DNA of 64,000 bases from Terriglobia bacterium (GCA_020073465.1 JAIQFC010000015.1:164074-228073); one strand, 5' to 3'. Numbered from the stretch's first letter, positions 21,468 through 30,890 are shown. Translations and numbers: made by a program. Notes: generated by a model from the sequence alone, not told the origin.

Positions 21468-21502
21468 AACTGAGAGCTGACAACTAAGAACTGAGAACTG
21501 GT
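21468..21502. repeat. Heptanucleotide tandem repeat (AACTGAG-like), 5 degenerate units
   Basis: AACTGAG AGCTGAC AACTAAG AACTGAG AACTGGT ending 4 nt before the ridA ATG. Confidence 0.75.
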
Positions 21503-21506
21503 TTCC

Positions 21507-21884
21507 ATGCGCGAAGTCATATCCACCAAAGACGCTCCACAAGCCATCGGCCCCTACTCGCAAGCCATCAAAGCCAACGGATTCATCTTTGTCTCCGGCC
21601 AGGTCGCCATCGACCCCGCTACCCAGCAAATCATCACCGGAGACCTTTCCGCACAGACCGATCGCGTCCTGCGCAATTTGTCCGAGATTCTGGAAGCCGC
21701 CGGCAGCGGCCTCGGGAAGGTCGTCCGCACTACCGTCTTCCTGAAGAACATGGGTGAATTCACCGCAATGAACGAGGTCTACGCCAAGTACTTCAGTTCC
21801 ACGCCCCCGGCTCGATCCACGGTCGAGGTCTCGCGCCTGCCGAGAGACGTGCTCGTGGAAATCGATGTAATCGCGTTGGAATAG
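21507..21884 (+). CDS. ridA: RidA family reactive intermediate/imine deaminase
   Basis: '[25 protein letters not shown]', '[23 protein letters not shown]'. Confidence 0.95.
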   Translation: MREVISTKDAPQAIGPYSQAIKANGFIFVSGQVAIDPATQQIITGDLSAQTDRVLRNLSEILEAAGSGLGKVVRTTVFLKNMGEFTAMNEVYAKYFSSTPPARSTVEVSRLPRDVLVEIDVIALE

Positions 21885-21985
21885 AGGACAGACCTCAAAC
21901 CCGGAACAGCAGGATTACACGGGCATTCTCACGAGACTTCCGTGTACTCTGCGTCCTCTGTGGTCTAGATGTTTCGGAGGAAGCC

Positions 21986-22456
21986 ATGACAAAGTACTTG
22001 CTAGCAGTTGCCATTATCCTTGCACTGACGGCCGCCATTGTCCTAGCCCAGACCGCAACTAAGAAGGCGGCTCCCGTGCGCCCCAACACCAACGCCCCCA
22101 CCAAGGTCACCGGCGACGGCGTGAAGACCGCCTCCGGCCTGCAGTACTGGGACATCAAACTCGGCCTCGGCCCTCTCGCCAAAGCGGGAGACCATGTGAA
22201 GGTGCACTACACCGGCTGGCTCACCACCGGCAAGAAGTTCGACAGTTCCGTTGGCACGGGTCAGCCGTTCGCTTTCAAGCTGGGCAACGGCGAGGTCATC
22301 AAGGGATGGGACGAAGGTGTAGCCGGAATGAAAGTCGGTGGCAAGCGCCAGCTGCGCATCCCGCCCGAGCTGGCCTACGGCGCGAGCGGATACCCGCCCA
22401 TTATCCCGGCAAACGCCACGCTGATTTTTGATGTGCAGTTGGTCGGCGTGCAGTAA
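21986..22456 (+). CDS. FKBP-type peptidyl-prolyl cis-trans isomerase
   Basis: '[60 protein letters not shown]'. Confidence 0.96.
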   Translation: MTKYLLAVAIILALTAAIVLAQTATKKAAPVRPNTNAPTKVTGDGVKTASGLQYWDIKLGLGPLAKAGDHVKVHYTGWLTTGKKFDSSVGTGQPFAFKLGNGEVIKGWDEGVAGMKVGGKRQLRIPPELAYGASGYPPIIPANATLIFDVQLVGVQ

Positions 22457-22521
22457 AGAGGTTTATCGCTGAGTACGGGCATGCCGCGATGGGTCAAAGG
22501 TTTCGACAGACCCCACGATGC

Positions 22522-22573
22522 CCACGTAGAGACAGCCGCCTCGACTGTCCAAGCCTGGGCGAAGCCCGGCGTC
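22522..22573. repeat. REP-like palindrome (family A), degenerate
   Basis: CACGTAGAGACAGCCGCCTCGACTGTCC...CTGGGCGAAGCCCGG. Confidence 0.65.
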
Positions 22574-22720
22574 TCCGAGAAACTCCGTAGGCATGCAGGT
22601 AGGGAACGACTTCACTCGTGCTGTAAAAGCAGCACAGCCGCCGATAGTCCAGCCCTGTGGTCTACGGTCTAGGCTCTGAAACCCGCTTGAGATTGTCGGT
22701 GATTTTCCGCGTTTGAGTTA

Positions 22721-22909
22721 TTACGCCTTGACCACTTTGCCGCTGCGCAGGCAGGACGTGCAGACGCGCATGCGCTTGGTCGCCGCCCCCACTCGCGCGT
22801 GCACCGGACGCAGATTAACGTTCCAGCGCCGCTTGGTCACGTTGTGGGCGTGGCTGATGCGGTTTCCCGCTTGCGGCTTCTTGCCGCAGATATCGCATTG
22901 TTGTGCCAT
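22721..22909 (-). CDS. rpmB: 50S ribosomal protein L28
   Basis: 62 aa 'MAQQCDICGKKPQAGNRISHAHNVTKRRWNVNLRPV...RMRVCTSCLRSGKV'; true start at 22909, inside the longer listed ORF. Confidence 0.95.
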   Translation of the reverse strand: MAQQCDICGKKPQAGNRISHAHNVTKRRWNVNLRPVHARVGAATKRMRVCTSCLRSGKVVKA

Positions 22910-23166
22910 GATGACTCCCAGAAGGATTCTGATCTTGTTGGGTAAAACATAGATTTTACAGGAGATTGGGCAGTTTCGACAAGGTTGGTTCGACCCAGCG
23001 GCCGAACCACGAAGGCCGTGATCTCTCGCAGCCAAGAAATCGGGTACTTACAGCATCCCGCGACGCCCTCAGCATACAGCCGGAAAGCACGCCCTGAGCT
23101 GAGTCGAAGGGCGGTGAAAGAATGCAGCCCACGGTCCAAGCGTGGGTACTGCAGCAAGAAGCGGTG

Positions 23167-23252
23167 AGCCCCGAAGGGGCGCAATTCGTTAGCCCAGGAT
23201 GCAAGTCCTGGGTAGCGAAGCAGGTGGGACGAGTCCTGAAGGGACGGCACAG
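23167..23252. repeat. ~85-bp dispersed palindromic repeat (family B), copy 1
   Basis: Shares layout CG..TTAGCCCAGGATGCAAGTCCTGGGTA...GAGTCCTGAAGGGACGGCAC with 27331, 30805 and 57906. Confidence 0.85.
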
Positions 23253-23367
23253 CGCTCTGACCTCGATGCCGCAGCACTTGAACCGCAAAGTGAAGCACCG
23301 CCTACCGCCCTCAAAGGAGACACTAGCACCGAGGAACGCCAATTCCACGCTATGCGATACTGAACCC

Positions 23368-23748
23368 ATGCAGTCCCCGCTCCAATCCCCCACCGCCGCC
23401 ACCGACCCCAAGTCGGTGAAGGTCAACCTGACCACCGGCACCGGCGTCGACATCGAATGGAAAGACGGTCATGTTTCGCACTATTCCTTCGTTTACCTTC
23501 GCGACGCCTGCCCCTGCGCCATGTGCAACGAAGAGCGCGACAAGTCCAACCGGAAGCCAGGCCAGCCGCCCAAACCCTCTCCCGGAGCCCTGCCCATGTT
23601 CAAGCCCGCCGCCAAGCCCCTCTCCGCCGAGCCGGTCGGCAAATACGCCATCAAGTTCAACTGGAACGACAACCACGACCTCGGCCTCTACTCCTGGAAG
23701 TACCTCCGTGAAGTCTGCCCGTGCAAACAGTGCAAGCTGAGCCAGTGA
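23368..23748 (+). CDS. DUF971 (gamma-butyrobetaine hydroxylase-like N-terminal) protein
   Basis: 'VDIEWKDGHVSHYSFVYLRDACPCAMC', 'YAIKFNWNDNHDLGLYSWKYLREVCPC'. Confidence 0.88.
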   Translation: MQSPLQSPTAATDPKSVKVNLTTGTGVDIEWKDGHVSHYSFVYLRDACPCAMCNEERDKSNRKPGQPPKPSPGALPMFKPAAKPLSAEPVGKYAIKFNWNDNHDLGLYSWKYLREVCPCKQCKLSQ

Positions 23749-23907
23749 CGTGACGGCTGAAAACTCGAAAAACGTATGTGCAAGAACCACAAAATCAGCA
23801 AGTTAGCTTGCCGTAGGCGTGCCTTGACCGGGTCATTGTCAAGTGGTAATCTGTGAACATGAAGAGCAAGAGTGAAATGGGTGTCTTGGTTGGGTAACTC
23901 GGCAAGC

Positions 23908-24477
23908 TTACTGTTTCCACCTCTGGGCGAGCCACTGCAACTCCACGTAGTAAGTATAGTCGTTGTCCACTTTCCGTTCGTTTACGATCCATTGCTCTAG
24001 ATTTCCGAAACTTTGGCTTACGGCAGACTCGAAGAAGCTCTTCAGCTTCCCCTCATCTGCAGTGCGGTTCTTAATGGCCAGCGCCATTTCCTCGAAAAAG
24101 CCCAGCAGACCGATGAGGTCCGCTCTTGCCTCTAGAATATCTTTGGTAAGCTGGACTCCCTTTGCATTGCGCATGATGCTGGATGGATCTAATTGCTGCT
24201 CGATTACGGCCCGCAGTCGGTTCTTCAAAGCCGCAAGAGTGGGATTGTTCCAGCGCTCAATGAGTTTGTCGGCGCGTTGGCTCCGTTCTTCTTCAATCCC
24301 TTTCATATAGCTGTAAAGCCCGAACGCCCCAGCCACCAAAGATGCCCCGAAAACGTAGTTTTGCCTCCAATGCTCGTCCCCTGCTCGGTGAAAAGCCCAG
24401 AGGATCAACATCTCGATCAGACAGAACGACCCAACTACCAGCCACACCAAGGGTATGTCAATTCGTATCTTGCGCAT
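23908..24477 (-). CDS. DUF4760-like membrane-anchored hypothetical protein
   Basis: Two N-terminal TM segments followed by a soluble helical region; start at MRKIRIDIPLVW. Confidence 0.6.
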   Translation of the reverse strand: MRKIRIDIPLVWLVVGSFCLIEMLILWAFHRAGDEHWRQNYVFGASLVAGAFGLYSYMKGIEEERSQRADKLIERWNNPTLAALKNRLRAVIEQQLDPSSIMRNAKGVQLTKDILEARADLIGLLGFFEEMALAIKNRTADEGKLKSFFESAVSQSFGNLEQWIVNERKVDNDYTYYVELQWLAQRWKQ

Positions 24478-24567
24478 GCGTCCCCCAGTCGGCACGGATT
24501 CTACGCTGAATCCTGAAATCAGCAAAAGAGATTAAAATCAATCATCACCACCGGAGCCACTCCCGCA

Positions 24568-27273
24568 TTGTCTTTTCTCGACCAACTCAACCCGCAGCAG
24601 CGCGAGGCTGTCGAAACCACCGAAGGCCCGGTGCTGATCCTCGCCGGAGCAGGCAGCGGTAAGACGCGCGTCATCACCTACCGCATCGCCTACCTGATCG
24701 AAAACATGGGCGTGATGCCCGAGTCCATCCTGGCCATGACCTTCACCAACAAGGCCGCCGCCGAAATGGGAGAGCGTGTCGAGAAACTCGTCGGTGGCCT
24801 GAGCATCGCCAAGCCGGTTATCTCGACGTTTCACTCGTTCTGCGTGCGTGTCTTACGCCGCGACATCGAAGCCTTGCGCATCCCATCCACCGTGCCCGGC
24901 CAGCCGCCCATCGGCCACACGAAGAAATTCGTGATCTACGACGAGTCCGACCAGCAATCCGTGGTCAAAGGAATCATGAAGCGCCTCGGCCTCGACGACA
25001 AGCAACTCACCCCGCGCACCGTCCTCTCCCGCATCTCCTGGGCAAAGAACCACATGCTCGACCCGCAGGAACTCTACCTGCAGTCCGCCGACCCCAAGAC
25101 CGAAAAGATTGCCCATCTTTTCGAGGAGTACCGCAAAGAGCTGCGCAAGGCCAACGCCCTCGACTTCGACGACCTGCTGCTCGAAGCCATGCGTCTGCTC
25201 AAGGTCGCGGCGCCCGTGCGTGAATACTACAATCGCCGCTTCCAATACCTCCTCATCGACGAATATCAGGACACCAACCGCCCGCAGTACGAACTGATGC
25301 GCCTGCTCGCCGGGGATCGCCACAACGTCTGCGCCGTCGGCGACGAAGACCAGTCGATCTATTCCTGGCGCGGCGCCGATATTCGCAACATCCTGGAATT
25401 CGAAAAGGATTTTCCCGAGGCCAAAATTGTCCGCCTCGAGCAGAACTATCGCTCCACCCAGAATATTCTGCAGGCTGCGTCCGCTGTAGTCGCCAACAAC
25501 ATCCGCCGCAAAGGAAAGAACCTCTGGACTTCGCGCCAGGGAGGCACCAGGATCGGCTACTACGAGGCCCCCGACGGTGAGAATGAAGCCCTGTTCGCCG
25601 CCGACAACATCGCGAAGTATCTCCGCGAAGCCACCGAGCGCGGCGAAACTGCGCGTGCCGCCGTCCTCTACCGCACCAACTCGCAGTCACGCCTGTTCGA
25701 AGAAGCCATGCGCCGCTACGGCCTCAAATACCACGTGGTCGGCGGCTTCTCCTTCTACGAACGGGCCGAGATCAAGGACCTGATCTCGTACCTCAAAGTC
25801 ATCCAGAACCCCGACGACTCGATCTCGCTCCTGCGCGTCATCAACACCCCCGTCCGCGGCATCGGCAAAGGCACCATCGAGACTCTGGAACGCCTGGCAC
25901 TGGAAACCGGATTGTCGCTATGGGGCGCGATCGCGGAAGCCATCCGCCGCCAGTTACTCCCGCAGCGCGCCTTATCGTCGCTAAAGAATTTCCAGCAGCT
26001 GATCGAAGACGCTCGAGCGATGCAGGCAGGAACCTTCGCCGAACAACTGGAGGAAAGTGCAAGTGTAGAGGGGGTGCCTTCGGAGACGCAGGCACCACCC
26101 CAGCCCATGTGGGGACAGCCGCCCTCGGCTGTCCAGCAAGGCGAAGCCCTGTCGGCCTCCGGTGACGCCAACGATACCACCGCCTTCGATCCCTCCGAGT
26201 TCGGCAACATTTCCTTCGACTTCGCCGCCGCCGCCGACAGTAACGCCGGCGTCCCGCCGGCTGTCGAGCGGGCGTCCCGCCCGCTCCCGGGACAGCAAAA
26301 TGCTAGCGCTACAAGCCCCTCCACCGCCGACCTCCTCAAATTCCTCATCGACCGCACCGGCTACATCAAGCTCCTCGAAGAGGAAGACACGCCCGAGGCC
26401 TACTCCCGCATCGAAAACTTGCGCGAACTGGTCAACGCCGCCATGGACTCCCACGACCGTGCCGAGACCCTCGACCAGTTCCTCGACCACGCCGCCCTCA
26501 TCGCCGACGCCGACGATTACGACGAACGTTCCCAGATCACTCTCATGAGCCTGCACGCCGCCAAGGGTCTTGAGTTCCCATTAGTCTTCCTCAGCGGCCT
26601 CGAAGAAGGCCTGTTCCCCCATTCCCGCACCATGCTCGTCCCCGAAGATATCGAAGAAGAGCGCCGCCTCTGCTATGTCGGCATGACCCGCGCCATGGAC
26701 CAGCTCATCCTGACCCGCGCCGTCTACCGCCGCCGATACGGCACCGATTTGCCCGAAGCCAGCGTCCCGTCAAGGTTCCTGGAAGAAGTCCCAATCCAGC
26801 TGATCGAAGAGTTGGGAAGACGCAGCACCACTGCTCGTGGAGGGACGGGCGCCCCCGCCCGTCCGTCGGGGCGAAGCCCCGCAGCCTACGATGCCGGGGG
26901 CACCCACTACTCCTACGAAGACGAAGACCAGAGCGCAGCGTGGCACGAATCACGTGGGGACACCCGCCCTCGGCTGCCCGTCGGGGCGAAGCCCCGAAGC
27001 AACTCGCTGGTCAAGCCCTACAACTCCATCGAGAACATCGCCGAGTTCTTCGCCTCCCGCGGCAAGAAGTTCACTATACCTAAGGCCCCGGTCGAAGAGC
27101 CCACGGGCAAGCGCGGATTCCGCCCCGGCCAGAGAGTCCGCCACCCTAAATACGGCGAGGGAACGGTCTACGAGCGCGAAGGAGAAGGCGAAGAAGCCAA
27201 GATTACGGTACAATTTCCACGCTTCGGTTTGAAGAAGCTGGTGGAGAAGTATGCCCAGCTGGAGCGGGCGTAG
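24568..27273 (+). CDS. pcrA: UvrD/PcrA-family ATP-dependent DNA helicase
   Basis: TTG start; 'LNPQQREAVETTEGPVLILAGAGSGKTRVITYRIAYL', 'DEYQDTNRPQYELMRLLAG', 'YVGMTRAMDQLILTRA'; contains in-frame repeat-derived segments (see findings). Confidence 0.95.
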   Translation: MSFLDQLNPQQREAVETTEGPVLILAGAGSGKTRVITYRIAYLIENMGVMPESILAMTFTNKAAAEMGERVEKLVGGLSIAKPVISTFHSFCVRVLRRDIEALRIPSTVPGQPPIGHTKKFVIYDESDQQSVVKGIMKRLGLDDKQLTPRTVLSRISWAKNHMLDPQELYLQSADPKTEKIAHLFEEYRKELRKANALDFDDLLLEAMRLLKVAAPVREYYNRRFQYLLIDEYQDTNRPQYELMRLLAGDRHNVCAVGDEDQSIYSWRGADIRNILEFEKDFPEAKIVRLEQNYRSTQNILQAASAVVANNIRRKGKNLWTSRQGGTRIGYYEAPDGENEALFAADNIAKYLREATERGETARAAVLYRTNSQSRLFEEAMRRYGLKYHVVGGFSFYERAEIKDLISYLKVIQNPDDSISLLRVINTPVRGIGKGTIETLERLALETGLSLWGAIAEAIRRQLLPQRALSSLKNFQQLIEDARAMQAGTFAEQLEESASVEGVPSETQAPPQPMWGQPPSAVQQGEALSASGDANDTTAFDPSEFGNISFDFAAAADSNAGVPPAVERASRPLPGQQNASATSPSTADLLKFLIDRTGYIKLLEEEDTPEAYSRIENLRELVNAAMDSHDRAETLDQFLDHAALIADADDYDERSQITLMSLHAAKGLEFPLVFLSGLEEGLFPHSRTMLVPEDIEEERRLCYVGMTRAMDQLILTRAVYRRRYGTDLPEASVPSRFLEEVPIQLIEELGRRSTTARGGTGAPARPSGRSPAAYDAGGTHYSYEDEDQSAAWHESRGDTRPRLPVGAKPRSNSLVKPYNSIENIAEFFASRGKKFTIPKAPVEEPTGKRGFRPGQRVRHPKYGEGTVYEREGEGEEAKITVQFPRFGLKKLVEKYAQLERA
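26106..26157. repeat. REP-like palindrome (family A) inside the pcrA coding sequence
   Basis: CATGTGGGGACAGCCGCCCTCGGCTGTCC followed by GGCGAAGCC; same string as intergenic copies at 54480, 57788 and 60822. Confidence 0.9.
26241..26300. repeat. Palindromic segment inside pcrA
   Basis: GCCGGCGTCCCGCCGGC and GAGCGGGCGTCCCGCCCGCTC hairpins in tandem. Confidence 0.8.
26836..26886. repeat. REP-like palindrome (family A) inside pcrA
   Basis: GTGGAGGGACGGGCGCCCCCGCCCGTCCGTCGGGGCGAAGCCCCG. Confidence 0.88.
26951..27000. repeat. REP-like palindrome (family A) inside pcrA
   Basis: CACGTGGGGACACCCGCCCTCGGCTGCCCGTCGGGGCGAAGCCCCGAAGC. Confidence 0.85.
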
Positions 27274-27330
27274 ATTCGCAAATCACTGACTCTCTGAACA
27301 CGTCGAGAGAGTTCCGAAGCCGCAAGGCCG

Positions 27331-27418
27331 CAGTCCCTTCAGGGACGGCATTCATTAGCCCAGGACGTAAGTCCTGGGTAGGCTGGGTGGTTGAGCGAGT
27401 CCCGTTAGGGACGATACA
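27331..27418. repeat. Family B repeat, copy 2
   Basis: GACGGCATTCATTAGCCCAGGACGTAAGTCCTGGGTA...GAGTCCCGTTAGGGACGATAC. Confidence 0.85.
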
Positions 27419-27567
27419 ACGCGGCTCCAACTAAACCGTGTCGCAGGTCGCAATAAACGCGAGCCCCGAAAAGCCTGCCCTGAGCGGAGCCGAAGGGGCG
27501 AGAACCATCCGGGGCGCCATGCGCCCCGGACAATCCATTAACGACAAAAGAGGAATCAACCGCATTC

Positions 27568-27729
27568 ATGGCAAACACAAAGTCACTCAGCAAAGAAGAC
27601 CGTAAGAAGGCCCGCCGCGCCGCCCGCAAGAAACGCAAAGCGGAAAAGCCGCTCAAGCCCCGCGATTACGCTCGCGGATCGAAAAAGCCCAAAGTTAAGA
27701 AGCTGGCACGCGGCCAGGCCAAGCGGTAA
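27568..27729 (+). CDS. Small highly basic hypothetical protein (53 aa, 24 Lys/Arg)
   Basis: Manual translation MANTKSLSKEDRKKARRAARKKRKAEKPLKPRDYARGSKKPKVKKLARGQAKR*; AGAGG about 12 nt upstream; shorter than the ORF-track cutoff. Confidence 0.6.
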   Translation: MANTKSLSKEDRKKARRAARKKRKAEKPLKPRDYARGSKKPKVKKLARGQAKR

Positions 27730-27739
27730 GAGCAAAAAC

Positions 27740-27787
27740 TCGTGTGGGAGCGGGCGACTCGCCCGCTCCGTCGCGAAGCGACGCGGG
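27740..27787. repeat. REP-like palindrome (family A), intergenic
   Basis: CTCGTGTGGGAGCGGGCGACTCGCCCGCTCCGTCGCGAAGCGACGCGGGC. Confidence 0.85.
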
Positions 27788-27793
27788 CTTCTG

Positions 27794-27826
27794 GCTAGAG
27801 GCTAAGAGCTAATAGCTAAGAGCCAG
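27794..27826. repeat. Heptanucleotide tandem repeat (GCTAAGA-like), 4 units
   Basis: GCTAGAG GCTAAGA GCTAATA GCTAAGA GCCAG, upstream of the permease TTG start. Confidence 0.7.
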
Positions 27827-27848
27827 TTTTTTAGGAGACCACAACCGC

Positions 27849-29414
27849 TTGTCACAATCATCCACCGAACCCACCACCGTCCGCACCTCCGACAACCAGC
27901 TTTTCTGCTGCAAGTCCATCGACAAGCTGATCTCTGAATCAGAGACCCCCGGCCAGCGTCTGCAAAAGACTCTCGGCCCGTGGTCGCTGACTGCGCTGGG
28001 CATTGGCGCCGTCATCGGCTCCGGCATCTTTGTGCTTACTGGCACAGCCGCTGCCGGAGAGTACTTCAAGGCTCCGTCCATCCTCCACGCCCAGGTTCTC
28101 GACATCATCGTCAACTTCCTGCGTGGTGGTAGTACCTCGCAGATTCTCATGCACGGACGTCCTCCGGCCGGCCCCTCCATCGCGATCTCATTCTTCCTGG
28201 TTGCCCTGGCCTGCAGTTTTGCCGGCCTGTGCTACGCCGAACTAGCCTCGATGATCCCCATCGCCGGCAGCGCCTACACTTACTCCTACGCAACGCTAGG
28301 TGAGATCTTCGCGTGGATCATCGGCTGGGACCTGATCCTCGAATACGTCGTCAGCAACGTGGTCGTGGCGATTGGCTTTGCCGCATACTCCAAGGCGCAA
28401 TTAGCGTCGTTCGGCCTCAACTTGCCCGATCGCTGGTCCACGCCCGTCTGGGAGTCCGGCCACTGGACAGGTGCTTACTTCAACGTTCCCGCCTTCCTCA
28501 TCATCTTCATCCTGACAGTGTTGCTGGTGCGCGGTATCCGCGAATCCGCCGAAGCTAACAACATCATGGTCGCCATCAAGATCGGCGCCATTCTGACATT
28601 CCTCGTCGTGGGCGGCGCGCTGGTCAATCCCACCAACTGGAAGCCCTTTGCCCCCTCCGGTTTCGGCGGCATCGTGACCGGCGGCGCGATCGTCTTCTTC
28701 ACTTACATCGGCTTTGATTCGGTTTCCACCGCGGCGGAGGAATCGCGCAACCCGCAGCGCGACTTGCCCATCGGCATCATCGCCTCGTTGATCGTCTGTA
28801 CGATTCTCTACGTCGGTGTTTCCGTTGTGCTGCTGGGCATGATGAAGTACACGACCTTCGTCTCCGGCCCCGCCTCCGACGCTCCAGTCGCCTACGCGCT
28901 GCAAGTACTCGGCGCCAGCCGCTGGTCGCGTTCCATCATCGTCATCGGGGCACTGACCGGAATGATTTCGTCACTGCTGGTCTTTCAATATGGCCAGGCG
29001 CGCATCTGGTACGCGATGTCGCGCGACGGACTATTCCCCAAGTTCTTCTCGAAGATCCATCCCAAGTTCAAGACGCCGCACTGGTCGACCTGGATTGCCG
29101 GATTCGCCGTCGGCGTCCCCGGAGGCATCTTCGCCATCAGCGACGCCGCTGACCTCTCCAACATCGGTACCCTTTTCGCCTTCGCGCTGGTCTCGCTCGG
29201 CGTGATCATCCTCCGCCGCACCCAGCCCGACCGCCCCCGCATCTTCAAAGTTCCGCTGGTCCCGTGGTTCCCGCTGATCTCCATCATCCTCTGCGGTGGC
29301 CTCATGACCGGACTGACCGTCATCACCTGGGTCCGCTTCCTGGTGTGGCTGGTACTCGGCCTCCTGATCTACCTGTTCTACAGCCGCCACCGCAGCGAGT
29401 TCGCGAAGAGGTAG
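27849..29414 (+). CDS. APC-family (CAT-like) amino acid permease
   Basis: 'LGPWSLTALGIGAVIGSGIFVLTGTAA', 'FFTYIGFDSVSTAAEESRNPQRDLPIGI'; TTG start with AGGAG upstream. Confidence 0.93.
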   Translation: MSQSSTEPTTVRTSDNQLFCCKSIDKLISESETPGQRLQKTLGPWSLTALGIGAVIGSGIFVLTGTAAAGEYFKAPSILHAQVLDIIVNFLRGGSTSQILMHGRPPAGPSIAISFFLVALACSFAGLCYAELASMIPIAGSAYTYSYATLGEIFAWIIGWDLILEYVVSNVVVAIGFAAYSKAQLASFGLNLPDRWSTPVWESGHWTGAYFNVPAFLIIFILTVLLVRGIRESAEANNIMVAIKIGAILTFLVVGGALVNPTNWKPFAPSGFGGIVTGGAIVFFTYIGFDSVSTAAEESRNPQRDLPIGIIASLIVCTILYVGVSVVLLGMMKYTTFVSGPASDAPVAYALQVLGASRWSRSIIVIGALTGMISSLLVFQYGQARIWYAMSRDGLFPKFFSKIHPKFKTPHWSTWIAGFAVGVPGGIFAISDAADLSNIGTLFAFALVSLGVIILRRTQPDRPRIFKVPLVPWFPLISIILCGGLMTGLTVITWVRFLVWLVLGLLIYLFYSRHRSEFAKR

Positions 29415-29440
29415 CTGTCAGCCATCAGCAAAACCGCCCT

Positions 29441-29527
29441 GTCATCCTGAGCGAAGCAGACCGATGAGCAAAGCGAATCGGTCTGCGTAGTCGAAAGCCT
29501 GCCCTGAGCGAAGCCGAAGGGGACCCC
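29441..29527. repeat. Dispersed repeat (family G, GTCATCCTGAGCG...) with a nested family D element
   Basis: GTCATCCTGAGCGAAGC...GTAGTCGA-AAGCCTGCCCTGAGCGAAGCCGAAGG-GGACCCCC; relatives at 11174-11221, 53176-53215 and 54654-54693. Confidence 0.75.
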
Positions 29528-29659
29528 CGTACTCGTGTGCGCCACCACCGACCTCAAAGGGAGTTTTCACCACAACTCACACGAACTACCTTCCCCGTGC
29601 CTCCGTGGTGAATGACCCTTCTCTCGCAAATCCCTCTTCAAGTCTCTACAATCTGACTG

Positions 29660-30676
29660 ATGCCCCCGGCCCCCGAGCGTCCGCCCAGCAGCCTCATCCG
29701 CACGCTACCCAAAGCCGAGCTGCACCTGCACCTCGAAGGTGCCATCGATCCCGCCACCCTGCAAGAACTTCGCGAGCGTCGCGGAGACCACGCTACCGCC
29801 GCCGAGGCCGAGCAACTCTACCTCTACCAGGATTTCCCCGGCTTTCTGCTCGCCTTCAAGAACATCACAGAGCATCTGCGCACCCCGGAAGATTACGAGC
29901 TCATCACCTACCGCCTGATGCAGCACCTGAAAGAGGAAAACGTCCTCCACGCTGAAGTCTACGTCTCGGTCGGCGTCTGTCTCTGGCGCAAACAGGATTT
30001 CGCCGCCATCTTCGAAGGACTCGACCGCGGACGCGCCCGTGGCGCCCGCGACTTCGGCATCTCTCTGCTTTGGATCTTCGACGCTGTCCGCCAGTTCGGC
30101 GTCGAAGAAGCGCAAAAAGTCTTCGAACTGGCCGTCCGCTATCAGGACCGCCACGTGATCGGCGTCGGCATCGGCGGTGACGAACAGAAAGCCCCGCCCG
30201 AACTTTTCCGCAGCGTCTACGGTTATGCCGAGGACAACGGCCTTCGCCTCACCGCGCACGCCGGAGAAACCGGCACTCCCGAATCCATCTGGGGAGCCCT
30301 TAACCTGCGCGCCGAGCGTATCGGACACGGCCTTACCGCCGCGCAAGATCCCGACCTGATTGAAGAACTCGCCTACCGCCAGATCCCGGTCGAAATCTGC
30401 CTGACCAGCAACCTCCGCACCGGAGTATGCAAGGCAATCGCCGAGCACCCGGCAAAGGCCTACTTCGATCAGGGCATCATGATCACGCTCAACACCGACG
30501 ACCCCTCGATGTTCGGAACCACGCTCTCCCGCGAATACCAGCTGGCCCAGGACACTTTCGCCTTCACCGACGAACACCTCCGCGAGCTTGCCCGCAACTC
30601 CTTCGAAGCAAGTTTCCTCCCCGCCGAAAAGAAACTGGAATTCCTGAACCTGTTCGACGCCGCCGCCGCAAGATAG
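29660..30676 (+). CDS. add: Adenosine deaminase family protein
   Basis: 'LPKAELHLHLEGAIDPATL', 'TAHAGETGTPESIWGAL', 'SNLRTGVCKAIAEHP', 'NTDDPSMFGTTL'. Confidence 0.93.
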   Translation: MPPAPERPPSSLIRTLPKAELHLHLEGAIDPATLQELRERRGDHATAAEAEQLYLYQDFPGFLLAFKNITEHLRTPEDYELITYRLMQHLKEENVLHAEVYVSVGVCLWRKQDFAAIFEGLDRGRARGARDFGISLLWIFDAVRQFGVEEAQKVFELAVRYQDRHVIGVGIGGDEQKAPPELFRSVYGYAEDNGLRLTAHAGETGTPESIWGALNLRAERIGHGLTAAQDPDLIEELAYRQIPVEICLTSNLRTGVCKAIAEHPAKAYFDQGIMITLNTDDPSMFGTTLSREYQLAQDTFAFTDEHLRELARNSFEASFLPAEKKLEFLNLFDAAAAR

Positions 30677-30804
30677 CGTTCCAGCTTCACGGTTGTAAGG
30701 TCGGAAAAACAAGCTTCAGGATTGGATTCTGGAAAGGCAGGGCTGCAGCCGTGCCTTTGAGAGCTGAATCCCGGGCGAAGATGCGGAACGGGATTGGTAG
30801 ATTC

Positions 30805-30890
30805 CAGCCCCAGTGGGGCGGCATTTGATAGCCCGGCACGTAAGTGCCGGGTGGAGTGGAGCGCCGAGTGAGTCCCGTAGGGACGGTACG
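30805..30890. repeat. Family B repeat, copy 3
   Basis: GGCGGCATTTGATAGCCCGGCACGTAAGTGCCGGGT...GAGTCCCGTAGGGACGGTAC. Confidence 0.85.
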
